64,000 bases of DNA from positions 186,001-250,000 of the forward strand of contig NZ_BBXC01000016.1 in assembly GCF_001570525.1 (NCBI RefSeq). Direction: 5' to 3'. Position numbers and translations under genes: made by a program. The DNA comes from Herbidospora sakaeratensis. GTDB lineage: Bacteria; Actinomycetota; Actinomycetes; Streptosporangiales; Streptosporangiaceae. This document shows positions 16,766 to 25,260 of this stretch, piece by piece. The notes below the pieces were generated by a model, which searched no databases, was not told the origin of the DNA, and saw nothing but the letters and a program-made list of their open reading frames with translations. Positions within the stretch are counted from its first letter, which is position 1. Each line of letters starts with the position of its first letter.

Positions 16766-17584
16766 TCAGCCCGAGGCGAACAGCGACCGGATGCGGACCA
16801 CCTGTTCGGCTCTCTCCGCGGCCGCCTGCTCCTCCAGGGTGCGGCTCCCCGCGCCCTGCAGCAGCCGTTTGGTCGCCGTCGCGGCCGACCGCTCGGTGGC
16901 CAGCAGCGCCGCCGCCAGGTCGGCCACGGCCGTATCCAGCTCCTCAACCGGTACGGCCAGCTCGGCCAGCCGGAGGCGCAGCGCCTCCTCCGCCCCGACC
17001 TTCCGGGCGGTGACACACAACTCCAGAGCCCTGGGCAGCCCCACCAGATCGACCAGCGGCTTGGTCCCCGTCAGGTCGGGCACCAGGCCGAGCGCCGGTT
17101 CCTTCATGCAGAACTGCACGTCGTCGGCCACGATCCGCAGATCGCACGCGAGCGCGAGCTGGAATCCGGCCCCGATCGCGTGGCCCTGGACGGCCGCGAT
17201 CGAGATGATCTCCGGACGACGCAGCCACAGGAAGGCCTTCTGCGCCTGGGCGATTCGCTCCTCGAAGCCCTCACCGAGCACCGAGGAGAACGAGCCCTCA
17301 CCGGGGACTCCCCCGGGCGTGAACAGTCGCAGGTCGATGCCTGCGGAGAAGGACGGCCCCTCGCCTTTCACGACGACGATCCGCACGGCGTCGGGGAGGT
17401 CGTCCCCGATCCGGGCCAGTGCCGACCAGGTGGCGAACGTCTGGGCGTTCCGCTTGTCCGGCCGGTTCAGCGTGATCGTCGCGATCTCGCCGTCCACCTC
17501 GTAGCGCAGTCCGACCTCAGCGAGCGCGCTCGCCGAGATCTGCTCCGCTCTCCCCCTTGGTTCCGCTTCCACAGCGTCGTTCAC
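16766..17584 (-). CDS. Enoyl-CoA hydratase/isomerase (crotonase) family
   Basis: 272 residues from GTG 17584, preferred because AGGAAGGGG lies 9 nt upstream; a GTG at 17611 would add nine residues. Crotonase-fold landmarks are the ITLNRPDKRNA entry strand, SFSAGIDL (first oxyanion-hole segment) and GHAIGAGFQLALACDLRI (second oxyanion-hole Gly). The usual catalytic Glu pair is only partly present: the segment after VADDVQFCMKEPALGLVPD has Asp where many isomerases have it, so hydratase versus isomerase cannot be decided. It resembles the mycobacterial EchA12 group. It lies downstream of the HTH and ABC-F genes on the same strand. Confidence 0.88.
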   Translation of the reverse strand: MNDAVEAEPRGRAEQISASALAEVGLRYEVDGEIATITLNRPDKRNAQTFATWSALARIGDDLPDAVRIVVVKGEGPSFSAGIDLRLFTPGGVPGEGSFSSVLGEGFEERIAQAQKAFLWLRRPEIISIAAVQGHAIGAGFQLALACDLRIVADDVQFCMKEPALGLVPDLTGTKPLVDLVGLPRALELCVTARKVGAEEALRLRLAELAVPVEELDTAVADLAAALLATERSAATATKRLLQGAGSRTLEEQAAAERAEQVVRIRSLFASG

Positions 17585-17726
17585 AGCCCGCAACCCCTTC
17601 CTGGCGGTCACGCCCGAGCCTACCGAACCCTGTTCGGTTGTCCGACCCCGGCCGGTCGGCTCGGGAGCGGACCGCTCTGGATCTGAGGTACACGAGCGGC
17701 TGCGGTCGCGCGTCGGCGAGGCGGAA

Positions 17727-17942
17727 CTAGCGCTTGGTCTTGCCTCGGGTCGCCCCGCCGCGTCCCCGCAGAGTCACGCCCGACTCGCTGAGGATGCGGT
17801 GGATGAATCCGTACGACCGGCCGGTGGAAGCGGCCAGGGCGCGGATGCTCTCACCCGCGGCATAGCGCTTCTTGAGATCGCTGGCCAGTTTTTCACGGTC
17901 GGCCCCGGTCACCCGGGTGCCCTTCTTCAGAGTCTCGGCCAC
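17727..17942 (-). CDS. Small helix-turn-helix protein, conserved in actinobacteria
   Basis: A 71-residue basic protein consisting of one helix-turn-helix (KLASDLKKRYAAGESIRALA, then STGRSYGFIHRILSESG) and an Arg/Lys/Gly tail (GRGGATRGKTKR). The HTH resembles that of resolvase-type or homeodomain-like proteins. Very similar small proteins occur widely in actinobacteria next to ABC-F genes (Rv1473A of M. tuberculosis, from memory). Role unknown; it could be a DNA- or RNA-binding regulator. Start ATG 17942, with AGGAGGT just upstream. It lies between the ABC-F gene and the crotonase gene, all on the - strand. Confidence 0.88.
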   Translation of the reverse strand: MAETLKKGTRVTGADREKLASDLKKRYAAGESIRALAASTGRSYGFIHRILSESGVTLRGRGGATRGKTKR

Positions 17943-18056
17943 GAGTACCTCCTGTAGTGCCAGACTTCCGCAGCGTTACTCACGCCATGATCAGTCATTT
18001 CGGCTCGATCGGCTACCTACTCCCAGGGAAAAGATCCGTACCCGGTAAATTTATGA

Positions 18057-19655
18057 TCAGGCGAGGGCGACGAGATCGGAAAATTCCTCGCTCCACGCGT
18101 CTTCGACGCCGTCGGGCAGCAGGATGACCCGGTCGGGTTGCAGCGCCTCCACGGCTCCTTCGTCGTGGGTGACCAAGACGATCGCCCCTGTGTAAGAGCG
18201 CAGAGCCGTCAGCACCTGTTCCCGCGAGGCCGGATCGAGGTTGTTGGTGGGCTCGTCGAGGAGCAGCACGTTGGCGCTCGACAACACCAGCGTGGCCAGG
18301 GCCAGCCGGGTCTTCTCGCCGCCCGACAGCACCCCGGCGGGCTTGTCGACGTCGTCGCCGGTGAACAGGAACGAGCCGAGCACCTTGCGCAGGTCGACGT
18401 CGGCGAGGTCGGGCCCGGCCGAGCGCATGTTCTCGAGCACGGTGCGGGCAGGGTCGAGGGTCTCGTGCTCCTGGGCGTAGTAGCCGATCTTCAGGCCGTG
18501 GCCAGGGCGCACCTCGCCGGTGTCGGGCTTCTCGATGCCGCCCAGGATGCGCAGCAGCGTGGTCTTCCCGGCGCCGTTGAGGCCGAGGATGACGACCCGG
18601 TGGCCCCGGTCGACGGCGGCGTCGACGTCGGTGAAGACCTCGAGGGAGCCGTAGGACTTGGACAGGTCGACGGCCGACAGCGGGGTGCGGCCGCAGGGCG
18701 CCGGCGACGGGAAGCGCAGCTTGGCGACCTTGTCGGAGCGGCGCTCGGGCTCGATGCCGCGCAGCAGCCGCTCGGCGCGGCGCTGCATGTCCTGCGCGGC
18801 CTTGGCCTTGGTGGCCTTGGCGCGCATCTTGTCGGCCTGCGCCATCAGCACCCCGGCCTGCTTCTCGGCGTTGGCCCGCTCGCGCTTGCGGCGCTTCTCG
18901 TCGGTCTCGCGCTGCGTCAGGTAGGCCTTCCAGCCGACGTTGTACGTATCGATCACGCACCGGTTGGCGTCGAGATGGAGCACCCGGTTTACCGTCGCTT
19001 CAAGTAGACCAACATCGTGGCTGATGATGATCAAGCCGCCCTGGTGGGAACGCAAAAAATCACGAAGCCAGGAGATCGAGTCCGCATCGAGGTGGTTTGT
19101 CGGCTCGTCGAGGAGGAGAGTCTCCGATCCCGAGAAAAGAATGCGCGCGAGTTCGACGCGTCTGCGCTGACCACCCGAGAGGGTCTCCAGCGGCTGCCCG
19201 AGCACCCGGTCGGGCAGGCCCAGGCTGGAGGCGATCGAGGCGGCCTCCGACTCGGCGGCGTAGCCGCCCAGCACGTGGAGCCGGTCTTCGAGACGGCCGT
19301 AGGCCTTCACGGCCTTGTCGCGGGTGCGCACGTCGGCCGAGGTCATGCCGAGCTCGGCCTTGCGCAGGTCGCGGATGACCTCGTCGAGCCCGCGGGCCGA
19401 CAGGATGCGGTCGCGGGCGATGACCTGGAGGTCGCCGGTGCGCGGATCCTGCGGCAGGTAGCCGACCGCGCCGGTGATGGTGACGGTCCCGCCGGCGGGC
19501 TGGCCCTCGCCGGCCAGCGTCTTGGTGAGCGTGGTCTTGCCCGCTCCGTTGCGGCCGACCAGGCCGATCTTGTCGCCCGGGTTGACCCGGAACGAGGCCC
19601 CCTCGATGAGGAGGCGCGAACCCACACGCAGTTCGATGTCAGTAGCGATGATCAT
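18057..19655 (-). CDS. ABC-F family ATPase (ribosome-associated, Rv1473-like)
   Basis: 532 residues with two nucleotide-binding domains and no membrane segment, the hallmark of ABC-F translation factors. Domain 1: GRNGAGKTTLTK, LSGGQRRRVELARIL, LLLDEPTNHLD. Then comes a charged helical linker (RETDEKRRKRERANAEKQ region, the P-site tRNA-interaction motif), and domain 2: GLNGAGKTTLLR, LSGGEKTRLALATLV, LLLDEPTNNLD. Such proteins act at the ribosomal E site to relieve stalling or protect against antibiotics; which applies here is unknown. Start ATG 19655; a longer in-frame extension has no support. The linker is followed by an unusually Cys- and Pro-containing strand (SPAPCGRTP). Confidence 0.92.
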   Translation of the reverse strand: MIIATDIELRVGSRLLIEGASFRVNPGDKIGLVGRNGAGKTTLTKTLAGEGQPAGGTVTITGAVGYLPQDPRTGDLQVIARDRILSARGLDEVIRDLRKAELGMTSADVRTRDKAVKAYGRLEDRLHVLGGYAAESEAASIASSLGLPDRVLGQPLETLSGGQRRRVELARILFSGSETLLLDEPTNHLDADSISWLRDFLRSHQGGLIIISHDVGLLEATVNRVLHLDANRCVIDTYNVGWKAYLTQRETDEKRRKRERANAEKQAGVLMAQADKMRAKATKAKAAQDMQRRAERLLRGIEPERRSDKVAKLRFPSPAPCGRTPLSAVDLSKSYGSLEVFTDVDAAVDRGHRVVILGLNGAGKTTLLRILGGIEKPDTGEVRPGHGLKIGYYAQEHETLDPARTVLENMRSAGPDLADVDLRKVLGSFLFTGDDVDKPAGVLSGGEKTRLALATLVLSSANVLLLDEPTNNLDPASREQVLTALRSYTGAIVLVTHDEGAVEALQPDRVILLPDGVEDAWSEEFSDLVALA

Positions 19656-19781
19656 GGTTGGGGGACACTCCCGTGAGTAGCTGCCTCGAAGAAGGGGCTT
19701 CAGGACCGTGGGCACACGGAAGTGATCAATCGGGAGTGCGCATGGGTCGATTGTATGGTGGCCCGGCGAAATCCCCGACTT

Positions 19782-20501
19782 CTAAACCTGCGGCGGATCG
19801 ACGACCCTGATCCTGACCGCCCGGAACTCCTCGGGCGTCTTCTCCAGCACCACCAGCCGGGGGTCGGGAACCGCCAGGAACGGGCCGGTCTCCAGGGCGA
19901 ACAGCGGTGCGAGCCGCCGGTCGGACCGCAGTTCGTCGATCGCCTTGCGGTCTCCCCCGACGACGAAGCCGGCCAGCCCCTCGCCCGCCGACGGCAGCAG
20001 CACCCGGGCGGCGACGTCGGCGGCGGCCCCGAGGGCCTCGTCGGCCTGTTTCTCCCGGCGGCGGGCGAACCGTTGCTGCGACCACCCGCCGGCCGCGCTC
20101 CGGCCGTGGACGAGCCGGGAGCCCACCTTCGACACCAGCAGCCGGTCGCCCTCGAAGACCCCGGCGGCGTATCCGCCGAGACGGACAAGCAGAACCCCGA
20201 CCCGCCGTTCACGGGAGACATGGGAGATCAGGGAAACGGCGAGAGGGCCGGGCCTTGCTGTGGCGAGACCGTCGGCGCCGCGGCTCCCCGGCCCTCCGGA
20301 GCGGCCGGAATCGAGGGGGCCGAAAGGGACGTGGCACTCGGCCACCGCGCCGTCGGGGGCCGTCAGGACGACCACATCGGCGCCGCCCTCCTCGGACGGC
20401 GGGCCGCCGTGGCGATCGGCGAAGTTGGCGAGCCAGCGGGGCAGCCGGGACGGGGGGATCGACACCCACCGTCCGCCCCCGGCGGCCGGGCGTGCGCTCA
20501 T
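19782..20501 (-). CDS. acVLRF1 family peptidyl-tRNA hydrolase
   Basis: 239 residues. The central segment VGVLLVRLGGYAAGVFEGDR, followed by VGSRLVHGRSAAGGW and SQQRFARRR (to residue 149), is the signature of the actinobacterial Vms1-like release factor 1 group; Gln142/Gln143 correspond to the loop that in Vms1/ANKZF1 proteins replaces the GGQ of eRF1. Members are expected to cleave peptidyl-tRNA on stalled or split ribosomes. The N-terminal about 90 residues form a degenerate first domain. ATG 20501. It sits 126 bp upstream of the ABC-F gene on the same strand, so two ribosome-acting proteins are neighbours. Confidence 0.85.
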   Translation of the reverse strand: MSARPAAGGGRWVSIPPSRLPRWLANFADRHGGPPSEEGGADVVVLTAPDGAVAECHVPFGPLDSGRSGGPGSRGADGLATARPGPLAVSLISHVSRERRVGVLLVRLGGYAAGVFEGDRLLVSKVGSRLVHGRSAAGGWSQQRFARRREKQADEALGAAADVAARVLLPSAGEGLAGFVVGGDRKAIDELRSDRRLAPLFALETGPFLAVPDPRLVVLEKTPEEFRAVRIRVVDPPQV

Positions 20502-20562
20502 GGCTGCCCAGAGTAGCGGCTGAGCCCGAGCAGGGCGTCCATGGTTGTCGATAGGGGGAAAT

Positions 20563-20586
20563 GTGGGTGAATTTCAAATCACCCAC
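20563..20586. promoter_or_regulatory. Palindrome upstream of the EAL-CBS gene
   Basis: A perfect inverted repeat GTGGGTGA-N8-TCACCCAC in the 121-bp space between the divergent acVLRF1 and EAL-CBS genes, about 37 bp before the GTG chosen for the latter. It could be an operator or, if transcribed, a leader hairpin. Confidence 0.5.
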
Positions 20587-20622
20587 CTCAATAACCGCAG
20601 GCAGGCGCATGAGAATCGTCGT

Positions 20623-21864
20623 GTGTCGGTTCCCATGCCCCATCCGGCGCCGGTCGCCGTCTCACCAGGTGAGCAGTCTTCGACGACCGGCCCGTTCACC
20701 GTGTCGGGGTACGTGCCGGCGTGGGCCGCCGCGCCCCAGAACCCCATGGGCGGCCCGCCGAGCGCCTTCGGCCCCGTCGCCAGCTTCACCCCCGTGGTCG
20801 ACCTCGACACCGGCGGCGTGATCGCCATACAGGTCAACGCGAGCACGCCCGCCGCCGAGCGGGCCGACGTCGGCGGGACCGTCGCGGGCATCCGCGCCGC
20901 CGCCGAGCAGGACGCGCGGCTCCCCCTCGTGCTGCCCATCCCCATCGCCGCCGTCACGGCGGGCTCGGCCGGGCTGGCCCCGCTGCACGAGGCGATGCGG
21001 GTGGCCGGACGGCGGCCGCGCGAGATCATCCTGACCCTCGAGGGCGACCTCGACCCGGCCGACCGTTCCCGGCTGCTGGCCGGGATCGACGGGCTGCGCG
21101 CCGCCGGTTACCTCATCGCCTTCGGCGGGGTCGGGGTCCGCAACATCCCCCTCGACGTCGTGGCCGACGCCTCCCCCTACGTCATCCTGATCTCCCCCGA
21201 ACTGGTGGAGCGCGCCCCCAAGGACGCCCGCCGGGCGGCCGTCGCCGAGGCGCTGGTCACGGTGGCCAAGGGCGTGGCGGCGCACATCCTCGCGCCGGGC
21301 GTACAGGACGAGATCCAGCTCGCGGCGGTGCGGGCGTGGGGGGTCAGGCTGGCCACCGGCCCGCTGCTGGCGCCCGGCGACTGGCGGCCGGCCGACGGCC
21401 GGGTGCACGTGCCGGTCCCGGCGACCGAGACCTCGCCGAACCTGGCCCAGCTGCTCGGGCCGAGGGTGCAGGAGTTCCTGATGCCGGCCGTGACGCTGCC
21501 GATCACGGCGACCTCGGAGGACGTCGTCCAGGCGTTCGGCAACGAGGCGTCGATCACCAGCGTGATCCTGGTCGACGAGTACCAGCGCCCGCAGTCGATG
21601 GTCGACCGCAGCCGGTTCCTGCTCTACATGGCGGGGGCCTACGGCCACGCCCTGCACGCCAAGAAGCCCGCCCACCGGATCGCCGACAGCGCCCGGCTGG
21701 TGCCCAAGACGACCCCGGCCATCGCGGCCATGCAGGTCGCCGGGCAGGACGCCAAGCGGGTCTACGACGACCTCGTGGTGGTGGACGAAGTGGGCCGCTG
21801 CCTGGGCACGGTCCACGTCAGCGACCTCATAAGGCACGTCGCCAACCGGCCGGCCCCGAAGTAG
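20623..21864 (+). CDS. Degenerate EAL domain protein with C-terminal CBS pair
   Basis: 413 residues from GTG 20623; ATG 20635 is an alternative and neither has a Shine-Dalgarno sequence. Residues about 50-280 follow the EAL phosphodiesterase fold (FTPVVDLDTGGVIAIQV, LHEAMRVAGRRPREIILTLEG, LIAFGGVGVRNIPLD, GVRLATGPLLAP). The metal-binding and catalytic signatures (EAL itself, DDFG) are replaced, so it is probably a cyclic-di-GMP sensor or scaffold and not an active enzyme. Residues about 300-410 look like two CBS motifs (ATSEDVVQAFGNEASITSV, VVDEVGRCLGTVHVSDLI), which often bind adenosyl nucleotides. Cytoplasmic. This EAL-CBS architecture is common in actinobacteria, function unknown. Confidence 0.82.
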   Translation: MSVPMPHPAPVAVSPGEQSSTTGPFTVSGYVPAWAAAPQNPMGGPPSAFGPVASFTPVVDLDTGGVIAIQVNASTPAAERADVGGTVAGIRAAAEQDARLPLVLPIPIAAVTAGSAGLAPLHEAMRVAGRRPREIILTLEGDLDPADRSRLLAGIDGLRAAGYLIAFGGVGVRNIPLDVVADASPYVILISPELVERAPKDARRAAVAEALVTVAKGVAAHILAPGVQDEIQLAAVRAWGVRLATGPLLAPGDWRPADGRVHVPVPATETSPNLAQLLGPRVQEFLMPAVTLPITATSEDVVQAFGNEASITSVILVDEYQRPQSMVDRSRFLLYMAGAYGHALHAKKPAHRIADSARLVPKTTPAIAAMQVAGQDAKRVYDDLVVVDEVGRCLGTVHVSDLIRHVANRPAPK

Positions 21865-21886
21865 CGGGACCGGCCGGCCGGTCGGC

Positions 21887-22732
21887 CTAGAGGCGGCAGG
21901 CGTAGATGTCGGTGATCAGGATCGCCTTGGCGCCGAGGTCCCACAGCTTGTCCATGACCTGCTGGTGGCCCTTGCGGCGGATCATCGCGCGGACCGCCAC
22001 CCAGCCCTCGCGGTGCAGCGGCGAGACCGTCGGCCCCTCCATGCCCGGAGTGACCTCGATGGCCTCGTCGATGCGCTCGACCCGGATGTCGTAGTCGATC
22101 ATCACGTAGTCGCGCGCCGCCAGCACGCCCTGCAGGCGGCGGATGAGCTGCTGGAAGCCGTTGTTCTCGGGCGCCCCGACCTGCTTGATCAGGATCGCCT
22201 CGGACGTGGTGATCGGGTCGCCGAACACCTCCAGGCCGACGTTGCGCAGGGTGGTGCCGGTCTCCACGACGTCGGCGACGGCGTCGGCCACGCCGAGCCG
22301 GATCGCCGTCTCGACCGCGCCGTCGAGCTTGATGACGCGGGCGTCGACGCTCTGCTCCTCCAGGTAGCCCGCCAGCAGACCGGCGTAGGCGGTCGCGACC
22401 CGCTTGCCGTTGAGGTCCTTGACGTTGGAGAAGGCGCCGGGAGGCGCGGCGAAGCGGAAGGTCGACCGGCCGAAGCCGAGCGGCACCACCTCGTCGGCCG
22501 GGGCCCCGGAGTCGATCAGCATGTCGCGGCCGGTGATGCCGGCGTCGAGGGTGCCCTCGCCGACGTAGACCGCGATGTCTCGGGGACGGAGGAAGAACAA
22601 CTCGCAGGAGTTCTCCGGGTCGACGACCACGAGCTCCTTGCTGTCCTTCCGGGGGCGGTAACCCGCCTCTTTCAGGATGACCTGGGCGGCGTCGGACAAC
22701 ACGCCCTTGTTCGGTACGGCAAGGCGAAGCAT
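21887..22732 (-). CDS. hisG: ATP phosphoribosyltransferase, long form
   Basis: 281 residues catalysing the first step of histidine synthesis (ATP + PRPP to phosphoribosyl-ATP). It has the N-terminal LRLAVPNKGVL, the PRPP-binding region VADAVADVVETGTTLRNVGLE (Glu and two Thr contacts), and a C-terminal regulatory ACT-like domain ending at ILITDIYACRL. This is therefore the HisZ-independent hexameric form, feedback-inhibited by histidine in characterised homologues. ATG 22732 is chosen because AAAGG lies 8 nt upstream; the frame extends further but without support. It lies 59 bp downstream of hisE in the same transcription unit. Confidence 0.96.
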   Translation of the reverse strand: MLRLAVPNKGVLSDAAQVILKEAGYRPRKDSKELVVVDPENSCELFFLRPRDIAVYVGEGTLDAGITGRDMLIDSGAPADEVVPLGFGRSTFRFAAPPGAFSNVKDLNGKRVATAYAGLLAGYLEEQSVDARVIKLDGAVETAIRLGVADAVADVVETGTTLRNVGLEVFGDPITTSEAILIKQVGAPENNGFQQLIRRLQGVLAARDYVMIDYDIRVERIDEAIEVTPGMEGPTVSPLHREGWVAVRAMIRRKGHQQVMDKLWDLGAKAILITDIYACRL

Positions 22733-22791
22733 TGTTGGAACCTTTCGGGATGGCCTCTGAGTCGAGCGAGGTCCGGGCACCCGGGGGTGCC

Positions 22792-23055
22792 CTAAAGATG
22801 CTTGTAGACCTCGTCGAGCCCGATCCCGCGGGCCAGCATGAGCACCTGGAGGTGGTAGAGCAGCTGCGAGATCTCCTCGGCGGTCCGGTCGGTGGATTCG
22901 TACTCCGCCGCCATCCAGACCTCGGCGGCCTCCTCGACGATCTTCTTGCCGATCGAGTGGACCCCGGCGTCGAGCGCCTTCACGGTCCCCGACCCTTCGG
23001 GACGGGTGCGGGCCTTCTCGGACAGCACGTCGTAGAGCTCATCGAACGTCGTCAC
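22792..23055 (-). CDS. hisE: Phosphoribosyl-ATP diphosphatase
   Basis: 87 residues of the MazG-like all-helical fold. It hydrolyses phosphoribosyl-ATP to phosphoribosyl-AMP, the second step of histidine synthesis. The metal-binding helix motif [15 protein letters not shown] gives the Glu cluster, and [14 protein letters not shown] is the second helix. It is a stand-alone HisE as usual in actinobacteria. GTG start at 23055, probably leaderless since a TAGGCT -10 lies 7 nt upstream. It is followed by hisG. Confidence 0.95.
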   Translation of the reverse strand: MTTFDELYDVLSEKARTRPEGSGTVKALDAGVHSIGKKIVEEAAEVWMAAEYESTDRTAEEISQLLYHLQVLMLARGIGLDEVYKHL

Positions 23056-23062
23056 TCGCCCA

Positions 23063-23068
23063 AGCCTA
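23063..23068 (-). promoter_or_regulatory. -10 element of hisEG, leaderless
   Basis: TAGGCT on the - strand ends 7 nt before the GTG of hisE, matching the TANNNT spacing of leaderless actinobacterial transcripts. No good -35 is visible 17-18 bp upstream. Confidence 0.45.
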
Positions 23069-23206
23069 ATGGCGTCACCGTCCGGATCACGGCAGCGTCC
23101 ACTGAGCGAGACCGTGTCGCCCCGGGGCCACTTCGTCAGGTCGAACGCCGGTCAGTGGCGCTCGGCTTCGCGGCCCGGGGGCGCTTCCATCGGTGGCGTG
23201 GGAAAG

Positions 23207-24556
23207 TCACACCGAGAGGGTGCGGACCATGATCCGCAGAGCCCGGCGCAGCGCCGGCTCCTCGAGGTGGCCGAAACCGAACACCACGCCGTTCCCGGCC
23301 CGCCCGGCGGGGTGGTGGAAGGCGGCCAGGGTGGCCACCCTGACGCCGCGCGCCCGCAGCTGCTCGGCCAGCGCGGGGGCCGGCAGCGCCCGGGGCAGCA
23401 GCAGGGTCGCCGTGGTGCCGGTCTCGGTGCCGATGACGCGGGTGTCGCGCCGTACGCCCGCGAGCGCCTGGCGGACCATCGCCCGGCGCCGGGCGAAGAT
23501 CGCCGACAGCCGGTCGACCCGCCGGGTGACCGCGCCGGTGGCCAGCAGGTCGGCGGCGGCCCGCTGGCAGGTCTCCGGCACCGCGCAGGCCCGTTCCCGC
23601 ACCCGGTCGGCCAGGTGGCGCGGCACGACCAGGTAGGCCAGCCGCATCCCCGGCGTCAGCAGTTCGCGGAACGACCCCAGCATGATCGTGGTCGCCGGGT
23701 CGCCCAGGGCCAGCAGCGACGGGCAGGGGTTCAGGCCCGCGTGGAACAGCCCGTCGAAGGCCGGTTCGATCAGGTACGTCCCCCTGTCGGCCGCCCACGC
23801 CGCCAGCGCCCGGCGGTGTTCGGTCGGCAGCCGGTAACCGAGGGGTTCGTTGCGGTCGGGCGTGAGCACCAGAGCGTCCACACCGGCCGGAACCTGCGGC
23901 CCGGTGGAACTGACCGGAACGGGCACGACGTGTCCCGTGTGGCCCTTCAGGGCCTCTCTGAGGCGCGGCAGCGCCGGGTCCTCGATCCCGACGACCGGGC
24001 GGCCCTCGGGAATCGCCAGCTGGAGCGCCGTCTCGCAGCCGGTGGTGACCACGATCTCGTGCCGGTCGAGCACCAGCCCCCGGGTGTCCCGCAGGTGGGC
24101 GGCGATGGCCGACCGCAACTCCGGCAGCCCGCCGGGCGGCGGCTCGGCGGCGCTGGGCACGCGGTGGCTGGCCCGCCGCCAGGCCGCCCGCCACTCGGCC
24201 AGCGGGAAGGCGTCGGCGGTCGGCTGGTCGGGCCGCATGTCGACCACGTTCGGCCGGGCGGGCGGCCGCACCGGCGCGCGTTCCGTCTGCCGCGCCCGCG
24301 CGGCGACGTAGGTGCCCGACCCGTGGCGGCTGGTGACGTACCCCTCGGAGTGCAGGATCTGGTACGCGGTCAGCGCCACCCCCCGCGAGATCTTCAGGGC
24401 CACGGCCATCGTCCGCGTCGACGGCATGCGGATCCCCGCCGCGAGCTGCCCCGAGTCGATGGCCTGGCGGAGCTGTCCGGCGAGCTGGTCGGGCAGTGCT
24501 TCGGCGGCGCCGCGGCCCAAGTGGATCGGCACGCGGAGCCCTTGTGGGTTGCGCAT
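23207..24556 (-). CDS. MocR-like regulator with degenerate PLP site
   Basis: 449 residues with the normal MocR layout: an N-terminal GntR winged helix (LRQAIDSGQLAAGIRMPSTR, then LKISRGVALTAYQIL) and a full-length aminotransferase-like domain. The PLP pocket is lost. Where family members have GSFSK with the Schiff-base Lys, this protein reads GSFRELLTPGMRLAY, putting Glu298 at the Lys position. The EDDYDxEF motif that supplies the Asp contacting the pyridine nitrogen and the Tyr reads IEPAFDGLF (Pro265, Ala266, Phe267). It cannot form the internal aldimine, so it either binds another ligand or is constitutive. ATG 24556; no divergent partner gene lies beside it. The MocR at 8223-9611 keeps all these residues. 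Confidence 0.9.
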   Translation of the reverse strand: MRNPQGLRVPIHLGRGAAEALPDQLAGQLRQAIDSGQLAAGIRMPSTRTMAVALKISRGVALTAYQILHSEGYVTSRHGSGTYVAARARQTERAPVRPPARPNVVDMRPDQPTADAFPLAEWRAAWRRASHRVPSAAEPPPGGLPELRSAIAAHLRDTRGLVLDRHEIVVTTGCETALQLAIPEGRPVVGIEDPALPRLREALKGHTGHVVPVPVSSTGPQVPAGVDALVLTPDRNEPLGYRLPTEHRRALAAWAADRGTYLIEPAFDGLFHAGLNPCPSLLALGDPATTIMLGSFRELLTPGMRLAYLVVPRHLADRVRERACAVPETCQRAAADLLATGAVTRRVDRLSAIFARRRAMVRQALAGVRRDTRVIGTETGTTATLLLPRALPAPALAEQLRARGVRVATLAAFHHPAGRAGNGVVFGFGHLEEPALRRALRIMVRTLSV

Positions 24557-24689
24557 GGTTCATGTCCCCGTCGTTTCGGCGAATCTCTGTCACCTAGGGC
24601 GGGACACCGATGTTCCACCGGACGGAACGGGGCCGGGAAAACCGAAAACGCCGGTCCCCCACTGGGGAACCGGCGTCCTCTACCGCTGG

Positions 24690-25260
24690 CTAGCGGCCGT
24701 TGAAACGGCCACCCGGACGGCCCTGGCGGAAGCCGCCGCCGCCCGACCGGCCGCGGAAGCCGCCGCGGGCGCGGTCCTCGCCGAAGGTGCGGGGCTCGCC
24801 CCGGTCGTCGCGGACGGGCCGCTCGCGGTCGTTGTTGTACGCCCGCGGCGCGCGGTCGTCACGGAAGTGACCCCGGGCCGGAGCCGGCGCCGAGGCGTCG
24901 CGGCGCGGCCGGTCGTCGCCCTGGAAGCGGGGCCGGTCGTCGCGGTGCCGGGGCCGGTCGTCGTTGTAGCGGGGACGCTCGCCCTCACGGCGCGGCCGGT
25001 CGTCGCCGCCCTGGAAACGCGGCCGGTCGTCGTTCTGGAAACGCGGCCGGTCGTCGCCCTCGCGGCGGGGACGGTCGTCGTGGGCGAAGCGCGGGGGGCG
25101 GTGCCCGAACTCGCGGCGCGGCCGCTCGTCGCCCTCACGGCGCGGACGGTCGTCGCCGAAGTCGCGGCGGGGACGGTCGTCGTCGTACCGGCGACGGCCC
25201 TCGAAGCGCTTGCGGCCGCCCGACGGACGCTCGTCGCGGCCGCCCGAGCGGGGGCGCAGC
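24690..25260 (-). repeat. Low-complexity repeat region encoding the helicase tail
   Basis: Imperfect short repeats, mostly variants encoding DDRPRR(D/E)G and DDRPRFQ, about ten copies with diverged codons. On the other strand it reads as a Val/Ala-rich frame, which is a shadow. Copy number probably varies between strains. Confidence 0.85.

Noticed and set aside
20561-20821. ATG with AGGGGG just upstream, 86 codons
   Set aside because: The spacing of 2 nt is too short for a Shine-Dalgarno sequence and the frame runs into the EAL-CBS gene in a different phase, with no protein-like composition.
24690-25260. Short repeats that could suggest a CRISPR array
   Set aside because: Repeats are imperfect, of variable spacing, and in frame as DDRPR units of the helicase tail; no cas genes.
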